A stretch of DNA of 64,000 nt from Paraburkholderia monticola (GTDB lineage Bacteria > Pseudomonadota > Gammaproteobacteria > Burkholderiales > Burkholderiaceae), in the NCBI RefSeq assembly GCF_001580545.1, contig NZ_LRBG01000004.1, positions 248,001-312,000 of the forward strand, given 5' to 3'. This document shows, piece by piece, positions 58,603 to 64,000 of this stretch. A program made the translations under genes and the position numbers. Each line of letters starts with the position of its first letter. Positions within the stretch are counted from its first letter, which is position 1. The notes beneath the pieces are model-generated. The model did no database searches. It was given only the letters and a program-made list of their open reading frames with translations, and had not been told where the DNA came from.

Positions 58603-58983
58603 ATGTCTGGTGGTGGTGGCGGCGGTGGAGATTGGAGGCCTGAGCCGAAGGCGCCCGTAGTTAATCCAACGGCAGGGGGAGGCGGTGGGGGTATTGGCGG
58701 CGTACCCAACGACCCCTGTGTCATTGAGGAAATCACCAACCTTAACTCGGTCGTGGCAGCCGCGTTGCGAAACGTGCGGCCAGGTGACCTTCTTGACGTG
58801 GTGTTCTTGCCAGGTCCGCCGCATCGACTTGTTACTCAGGACCGCAACGGGGCGACCGTGGGTTCCATCACGTCTCGTTCGATGCTTCAGTTCATTGAGT
58901 GTATCCAGAACGGCCGGCAATATGTCGCTGAAGTGCTAGCCATTCAAGGCGGCACATGCCAGATTCGTGTGGGTCTTCGATGA
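58603..58983 (+). CDS. Small Gly-rich protein, first gene of the QueC-type cassette
   Basis: A 126-residue protein. The N-terminus is Met-Ser and then a run of seven Gly followed by DWRPEPK; a second six-Gly run follows near residues 25-30. The C-terminal 75 residues form a beta-rich domain (GDLLDVVFLPGPPHRLV, TVGSITSRSMLQFIECI, QYVAEVLAIQGGTCQI), somewhat like the HIRAN pattern. Function unknown. The stop overlaps the next start as ATGA. The exposed Gly run could be modified by the QueC-like partner, as has been suggested for other defence QueC homologues. Confidence 0.75.
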   Translation: MSGGGGGGGDWRPEPKAPVVNPTAGGGGGGIGGVPNDPCVIEEITNLNSVVAAALRNVRPGDLLDVVFLPGPPHRLVTQDRNGATVGSITSRSMLQFIECIQNGRQYVAEVLAIQGGTCQIRVGLR

Positions 58984-60179
58984 CTCAGAGCGAGATTGTT
59001 GTTGCAGGTGGCGTCTATCACGAAAAATGTATCTGGCCTGAATGGGACCAAATCTTTGGCTCCGGTGGGCGTGCGGCTACCGCACTCGTCAGCCACGTCG
59101 ACAAGGTGACGTTGCACAATTATGCGCGAGACGATGTAAAGCAAGAATTCGCGAAGGCGGCAGCGCTCTACGGCTTTGGAGTCGTAGCGCACCCATGCCC
59201 AATCGGCATCTCGTTCGAATATGTGCATTGCATGTCCACGCCGGTTGTTCGACCGCCGCTTGCGCGCATACCGAAACTCGACCCGATGGAGGTTTCGGCC
59301 GGGGCCGTCCTTCGGTTCGGGATGCTGGAAGGCTCGGCAAAGGTCGACGCCAATTGGTGCGTCCATGACCCACAGTCAGCCTTCCATCCGGAATCGTTCT
59401 GGGATAACGGGAGTAAGGCAGAGCATCTGGCAATCGTGGCAAATCGCAGCGAGATAGTTGCGATGGGGCAGGATATCGACCCCGACGTCGCGGCAAGAAA
59501 CCTGCTGGCGCGTGGCGCCGAGGTGGTGGTGGTCAAGTCAGGCCCGGAGGGTGCCTTTGTGCACATGTCGAATGGGGGCAAGGCTCACATTCCGGCATAC
59601 AGAAGTGATTTGGTCTGGACCGTTGGTTCGGGAGACGTTTTCGCTGCAATATTCGCCGCTCGTTGGGCCGTGCATCGCGAAAGCCCGGAGCACGCAGCGG
59701 AAGTTGCGTCGCGCGCAGTTGCACACTACGCCGAAACTATGGGATTGCCGGCTCTTCGTGTCCAGGAGCTAAAGCAAGCTCAGCGGGTTCCAGCTTCTAC
59801 TATCCCTGGGAGGGTCTATCTGGCGAGTCCCTTTTTCAACCTCGGGCAGCGTTGGCTCGTGGATGAAGCTCGTCGGTGCCTGAAGGAACTGGGCCTCGAG
59901 GTGTTTTCACCGATTCATGACGTTGGTCCAGGTCCTGCACATCTGGTTGGACCCGCCGACATACAGGCGCTAGAGGAATGCGACCGCGTTTTCGCGATTC
60001 TTGATGGCCTAGACGCGGGAACCGTTTTTGAGGTTGGTTATGCGCGCGCGCAGGGCAAGCCGGTGTACGCCCTTGCACAAGCGGTTAGCGAAGAGAACCT
60101 CAAGATGGTGATTGGCTCGCACAGCAAAGTCTTCTTTGATTTCGTGACGGCGCTGCACCACACTGCGTGGAAAACATGA
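58980..60179 (+). CDS. Fusion of PfkB-type kinase and nucleoside 2-deoxyribosyltransferase
   Basis: A 399-residue fusion. The first about 265 residues resemble PfkB-family sugar/nucleoside kinases: a Gly-rich start (VVAGGVYHEK, FGSGGRAATALV) and the catalytic signature WTVGSGDVFAAIFAARW. Residues about 280-399 are a nucleoside 2-deoxyribosyltransferase: VYLASPFF, LVGPADIQALEECDRVFAIL and DAGTVFEVGYARAQGKPV, where the Glu is the usual nucleophile. It could exchange or remove a base and phosphorylate the product. ATGA overlaps join it to both neighbours. Start at 58980 is chosen over 58956. Confidence 0.85.
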   Translation: MTQSEIVVAGGVYHEKCIWPEWDQIFGSGGRAATALVSHVDKVTLHNYARDDVKQEFAKAAALYGFGVVAHPCPIGISFEYVHCMSTPVVRPPLARIPKLDPMEVSAGAVLRFGMLEGSAKVDANWCVHDPQSAFHPESFWDNGSKAEHLAIVANRSEIVAMGQDIDPDVAARNLLARGAEVVVVKSGPEGAFVHMSNGGKAHIPAYRSDLVWTVGSGDVFAAIFAARWAVHRESPEHAAEVASRAVAHYAETMGLPALRVQELKQAQRVPASTIPGRVYLASPFFNLGQRWLVDEARRCLKELGLEVFSPIHDVGPGPAHLVGPADIQALEECDRVFAILDGLDAGTVFEVGYARAQGKPVYALAQAVSEENLKMVIGSHSKVFFDFVTALHHTAWKT

Positions 60180-60772
60180 AAACGGCGCTTCTCCTTTCTG
60201 GCGGCATGGATTCAGTCGCAATTGCGTATTGGATGCGACCGGAAGTCGGAATCACCGTTGCCTACGGTCAGCGTGCCGCTGAAGCGGAGGTGCGCGCGGC
60301 CGCTGCTGTTTGCGAGGCGCTCAATATCGAGCATCACGTGATTGACGCCGACCTGAGCGCACTTGGTAGCGGCGACATGGCCGGGTCTGCGCCCGCCGCG
60401 CTTGCGCCCGTTTCAGAGTGGTGGCCGTTTCGCAATCAGATGCTCATTACATTGGCAGCAATGAAGGCCGTTAGTCTGGACGTAAATCGTCTCTTGATTG
60501 GTACGTTACGGACAGACGGCATGCATGCGGACGGTACGCAGGAGTTTATCGCTGCGATAAACGCGCTACTTCGCTGCCAGGAAGGCGCGATTTCACTTGA
60601 GGCACCGGCGATTGGGCTCACTGGGCCCGAACTCATTACGGCCTCAGGTGTGCCTGCAGATTTACTGGCTTGGGCGCATTCGTGCCATGTCGCCAATGAA
60701 GCTTGCGGGATGTGCCGCGGTTGCCGGAAGCACTATGAGACGCTTGGGGAGCTAGGCTTTGAGCCTTATTGA
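60176..60772 (+). CDS. QueC-like 7-cyano-7-deazaguanine synthase homologue
   Basis: A 198-residue enzyme, slightly shorter than QueC. PP-loop LLLSGGMDSVAIAYWM at the N-terminus, WPFRNQMLITLAAM near residue 82, and the zinc-binding cluster CHVANEACGMCRGC at the end. QueC makes preQ0 from 7-carboxy-7-deazaguanine with ATP and ammonia. Here there are no queuosine genes (queD, queE, queF), and the context is defence genes, like Cap9 of type IV CBASS or QatC. The ATGA overlap with the previous gene and 14-bp overlap with the next show one operon. Confidence 0.88.
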   Translation: MKTALLLSGGMDSVAIAYWMRPEVGITVAYGQRAAEAEVRAAAAVCEALNIEHHVIDADLSALGSGDMAGSAPAALAPVSEWWPFRNQMLITLAAMKAVSLDVNRLLIGTLRTDGMHADGTQEFIAAINALLRCQEGAISLEAPAIGLTGPELITASGVPADLLAWAHSCHVANEACGMCRGCRKHYETLGELGFEPY

Positions 60773-61421
60773 GGACCCGTGCCCACTTCGCGATGGTCCG
60801 TATTCGGAGTATGCGTGGCCAGTCGAAGACCGTGTGCCATTCGGGACCTTTAAAGCTCCCGCGCCCGCTTCGTTCGTGGACATCTTTGAACGACGGCGCT
60901 CGACCCGTGCTCTGGCTCCCGCGACTGTCGATTCGATGACGACAGTGTTCCACCTCGCACTAACGCCCCGGTTTTGGCAAGAGGGTGACGCAATGCGGCG
61001 CACCCGCCGGCCAGCGCTTTCGGCTGGAGCGCTTCATTCCATTTCGGTTGTTCTGTTTGTAGACGGCGTCGCTTATCGCGTTAACGTTGAGCTCTGCACG
61101 CTCGACCGACTGAGCTTTCCATCGGAAATCTACGAGATGTGGACTAGCAGATGCAAGTTTCTGCTACCCAACGCTAAAGGCGCGTTCATGGCCCTGGTTG
61201 CCGACATGGCGAAACCGAAGGCAGCATATGAAAACGGCGAATCGCTCCTGTTGCGTGATGCCGGTGCGCTGTTGCAGACGCTAGCGCTCGCAACAGAGTG
61301 GTGCGGTCTCGGGTTTTGTCCGCTGGGAATTCTGGGCAACGAGGTCGTATCGGCACTACCAGCAAACGAACAACTGCTCGCGGTCGGCGCCGCAGCTATC
61401 GGCGTGCCAATTCAAACCTGA
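60759..61421 (+). CDS. Nitroreductase-family protein
   Basis: A 220-residue flavin-binding nitroreductase-like protein. FERRRSTRAL (about residues 43-52) and the C-terminal TEWCGLGFCPLGILGNEVV are the typical ends of the fold. It starts with TTG at 60759 inside the queC-like gene, with GGGGAG 9 bases upstream. It may reduce or oxidise a product of this cassette, with FMN. Last gene of the operon, converging on the HhH glycosylase, with 17 bp between the stops. Confidence 0.8.
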   Translation: MSLIEDPCPLRDGPYSEYAWPVEDRVPFGTFKAPAPASFVDIFERRRSTRALAPATVDSMTTVFHLALTPRFWQEGDAMRRTRRPALSAGALHSISVVLFVDGVAYRVNVELCTLDRLSFPSEIYEMWTSRCKFLLPNAKGAFMALVADMAKPKAAYENGESLLLRDAGALLQTLALATEWCGLGFCPLGILGNEVVSALPANEQLLAVGAAAIGVPIQT

Positions 61422-61438
61422 CTGGGAGCCAAAGCCCC

Positions 61439-62230
61439 TCAGTGCACGTGGGTAGGGTCGGCGCCGAAAAGGTCCAGCTGCTCGGCCTTCACGTGAGCCT
61501 TCTTCAAAATGACAGACAATCGGCGCATGTGGTCCCACATGAGGCCATCGAGGGTCGCGGCGGATACATCTATCGCTCGTGCGAATTTCACGAAGCGCGC
61601 TTCCAGCTGACGGTAGTGCGTTTCCGGTTGCCACTCTTCCGGAAAGAGTCCGAGATGCCGGCCGACGCGAATAATATGGATGTCCAGAATCGCTACCTCG
61701 CTTCGCGGGCGCATGTTGCGAACTACCCAGGAGGCGGTCTTGAGTCCGATACCGGGGAGTTCGTTCAGTCTGTCCCGGAATGCAACATCATCGTCAGGGG
61801 GCGTGAAGCCAGCTAGTTGTTCCAGGCATCCACTGAGGTATCGCGACTTCTGACGAATGAATCGATATTTGCGGTCGCGGTCTCGAAGCGTGAATGGCTC
61901 GCCCAGCGCTTCTTCGAGCTCTTGAGTAGTCACGCCCGACCGTAGGAGACCGCGTTCGCGTACTCGAGCGTACGCGGCCAATGCCAATTCAGCAGGCATT
62001 CCCCAACCGCCAAGCAGGCAGGCTGCCACTTCCTCATTCAGCGAGCGTCCGAGACGAAAGTCTTGAAAGGTCCCAGATTCCGTGTGCTGCCATGCCTGCC
62101 CACGCCAATACGCCGGTGTCATCAGTTCATCGAACGCTCCCCAGGGGATGCCTGGTAGCACCTCCTGATTCACTGGGGGAAGGGTCAATTCACGGAGTTC
62201 GCCCGCGATGTGCGCGTACATTGTTTGCAT
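61439..62230 (-). CDS. HhH-GPD DNA glycosylase (OGG-like)
   Basis: A 263-residue protein. The helix-hairpin-helix motif is LNELPGIGLKTASWVVRN (about residues 157-174, with Lys), and the catalytic Asp is in VAILDIHIIRVG, the pattern of 8-oxoguanine glycosylase/lyases. It lacks the iron-sulfur Cys cluster of endonuclease III. It could remove a modified base from DNA or a nucleotide. OGG-like genes also accompany type IV CBASS. It converges with the operon. The start at 62230 is uncertain; 62221 is possible. Confidence 0.82.
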   Translation of the reverse strand: MQTMYAHIAGELRELTLPPVNQEVLPGIPWGAFDELMTPAYWRGQAWQHTESGTFQDFRLGRSLNEEVAACLLGGWGMPAELALAAYARVRERGLLRSGVTTQELEEALGEPFTLRDRDRKYRFIRQKSRYLSGCLEQLAGFTPPDDDVAFRDRLNELPGIGLKTASWVVRNMRPRSEVAILDIHIIRVGRHLGLFPEEWQPETHYRQLEARFVKFARAIDVSAATLDGLMWDHMRRLSVILKKAHVKAEQLDLFGADPTHVH

Positions 62231-62789
62231 CGGGTCCGGAGCTTATCTGAGGATGAATACGAGTTGGCGTGAGATGCATGCGAGGCGTCGGATGATACAA
62301 CAATTCGACCGGTAGCCCCCTAGGACCATTGCTCACGCGAAGCTGCAACGAAGTATAGTCAACGAAAATAAGCGTGCGGCAGGTATCGTCGAAGCGCCTC
62401 CGGCCATGGTCTGAAATGAGCGGTGAAATTTGCATGTCGACAAACGCGCCGTCAACGCGTCGAGGCGCAAAGCCGCTCGCGGCGACTCTGACAGAGACGA
62501 TTTACCGATGCGATTAGACAAGACAGTCCACCGGCGCGCTGCGTTGAAGCAGTGCGAGGCGTCGATGTAGCCTGTCCCAGTCGAAAAAGCTTGAAACGGC
62601 GAACAGGAGATGCCCAGCTGTGCTTCTCGTCGCGCGTCGCCGGCCTTCTGAAATTTTTTTTGCATGTAAATCTCAACTGCTCACGGTCAGATTTCCGACT
62701 TCCCCTGTCGCAAGCAAAATCATCTCCCCTCTCGCCCGGTATACATACTGCTGCCCGCTTTGCGGTGCAGCCGCGCGACTGGTCGGACA
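62231..62789. other. Intergenic region without a recognised gene
   Basis: About 560 bp of mixed composition. Frames on both strands give low-complexity Arg/Ser-rich translations. No hairpin terminator, repeat or family motif was found. The left end should hold the HhH glycosylase promoter. Confidence 0.4.
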
Positions 62790-63590
62790 TCAACGGCAGC
62801 GGTCGGCGCTTGTAGTTTGATTCTGACCGGACCTGGCGACCGCGAGCCTGGCAGAAACAACCGATTCCGCTTCTGCTACTGCATCGTCAAAGACAACAGG
62901 CGATGCTTTCGACACCTTTATCAGCTCCAGCAGTTCCTTCCCGTATTCTTCATATTCGGAGTTCACGCCGAGTATGTCGAGAAGGAGGGGAGAATCGAGG
63001 TACACCGAGAAGCCTTCCAAGGACTCCGGCCCATCTCCGGCTGACTCACTGAAGCAGGCAAGCGCTTCCGCAGCCATGTTCGCAAACGCAATATCTGAAA
63101 CTCGAGCAAATCGGTCCGGATGTGCATTTTTAGGTCGAGCAAAAATTGCGCGACATGAAAGTCGAGACGCAATTCCCGACGCTCGGCCTCATCGGGCGGA
63201 GCCGCTTTGAGCGTCAGAGTGGTGTTTGCTCGCTTGGTCGTTGTCCCAAACTCTTTGCGTGATAGAAGGCGCATAGAGTCGGTGTGCAGAAGCCGGTCGA
63301 GGAAACCTTCCTGCAACGCTTCGTCGTCGAGGCTCGCGAGAATCTCATCGTCGCGGCAGCTTTTAACGAAGTCATTCAACACCCAGTCAATCTCGCCCTC
63401 CGTCACGGCTGGGACGTCTTCATCTTCAAATTGTTGAGTCGCTGCATATTTATACACGGGCCTTTGCGCGCTGCCCAAGATGCTTTCAAGCAGGCCGTCC
63501 CGCTCGAGTTGCACAGCAAGACCGAGTATTGCAAGCCGTGGAATTCGAAGACCGTAGCGCTGCTCAACCTCATTCGAAAATTGTGCAGCA
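62790..63590 (-). pseudogene. Frameshifted, truncated PIN-like protein gene
   Basis: Minus-strand coding similarity runs in two frames. The first (63590 to about 63132) reads [20 protein letters not shown] and continues to DFHVAQFLLDLK. The second (about 63131 to 62790) reads NAHPDRFARVSDIAFANMAA and then EGFSVYLDSPLLLDILGVN, with FDDAVAEAE, like a PIN-domain nuclease. One added A in the A5 run at 63127-63131 (complement) would join them in frame. The 5' end is missing at the junction with the dnaE2 fragment. It may be a pseudogene, a sequencing error or a slippage site. Confidence 0.6.
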
Positions 63591-63592
63591 TC

Positions 63593-64000
63593 GAATATCC
63601 CAGCCAGGCGCTGGAGGTAGCGCTCGGGCGCACGCTCGGGGTGCCCATATTCCAGGAGCAGGTGATGCAGGTTGCCATCCTGGCTGCCGGTTTTACGCCT
63701 GGTGAAGCGGACCAGTTGCGTCGCGCAATGGCCGCCTGGAAACGCAAGGGTGGCCTCGACAAATACTACGACCGCATCGTCAATGGAATGATGGAGCGTG
63801 GATACGAGAAGGCGTTCGCCGAAGCCATTTTCCAGCAGATTCACGGCTTCGGCGAATACGGCTTCCCAGAGAGTCATGCGGCAAGCTTCGCGTTGCTCGT
63901 GTACGCGAGCAGCTGGCTGAAATGCCATGAGCCCGAGGCGTTTCTCGCTGCGATGCTCAACAGCATGCCACTCGGTTTTTATTCTGCGTCGCAACTCATC
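63593..64000 (+). pseudogene. dnaE2: 5'-truncated error-prone DNA polymerase DnaE2 fragment
   Basis: 136 codons of similarity to DnaE2/ImuC (error-prone alpha subunit): [20 protein letters not shown], then [40 protein letters not shown] and [17 protein letters not shown]. This is a central part of an about 1000-residue protein. The similarity begins abruptly at 63593; upstream the frame is open but unlike DnaE2. It runs to the window end, so the remaining 3' part may lie outside. Its start coincides with the break of the minus-strand gene. Confidence 0.8.

Noticed and set aside
58603-58710. GGT/GGC-rich repeats as a minisatellite
   Set aside because: The repeats encode in-frame Gly runs in a gene with overlapping stop/start coupling.

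Overview
The window comes from the main chromosome of a high-GC betaproteobacterium of the Burkholderia/Paraburkholderia type. The evidence is the replication-origin block (mnmE, yidC, yidD, rnpA, rpmH, dnaA, dnaN, gyrB), the end of a type II secretion operon, a complete Wsp chemosensory operon, an araFGH-type sugar importer, and strong G/C third-position bias.

Layout. 0-2.2 kb: the tail of a type II secretion operon (gspL partial, gspM, gspN). 2.2-9.6 kb: an OprM-type outer-membrane channel, a small membrane protein, a MarR regulator with an EmrB-type exporter, a lipoprotein and gshA. 9.7-12.2 kb: an ada-alkA alkylation-repair pair, then a candidate 63-nt small RNA with two anti-Shine-Dalgarno motifs. 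12.5-15.7 kb: a Tat-exported PhoX-like protein, a VOC protein and YaeQ. 15.9-22.4 kb: a LysR regulator facing an aldehyde dehydrogenase-like gene and araFGH; the dehydrogenase has lost its catalytic Cys and Asn. 22.5-26.3 kb: small exported and membrane proteins, a HIT protein, a GlxA-type regulator and an SDR. 26.3-35.0 kb: wspABCDEFR, which makes a surface-sensing, c-di-GMP-producing pathway. 35.3-37.4 kb: small envelope proteins and a P4-type integrase without a catalytic tyrosine. 37.5-48.7 kb: the origin block, with a phage-repressor-like HTH gene between mnmE and yidC.

48.7-64 kb: an accessory region just downstream of gyrB, with visibly lower GC and different codon use. It reads as an anti-phage defence island: a CD-NTase with a two-TM SLATT effector (CBASS-like); a 1300-residue SIR2 NADase-type protein with a tiny ORF coupled to its stop codon; an Mrr-like nuclease; and a dGTPase. 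Next is a tightly overlapping four-gene operon: a Gly-rich small protein, a PfkB kinase fused to a nucleoside 2-deoxyribosyltransferase, a QueC-like enzyme and a nitroreductase-like protein. It faces a convergent HhH DNA glycosylase. This last cassette is the best candidate for a poorly described system. Its enzymes could together make, attach or remove a 7-deazaguanine-type nucleotide, possibly fed by deoxyguanosine from the dGTPase. The window ends in scrambled remnants: a frameshifted, truncated PIN-like gene abutting a 5'-truncated dnaE2 fragment.

No tRNA, rRNA, CRISPR array or intact insertion sequence was found. All family assignments come from reading motifs by eye, without database searches.
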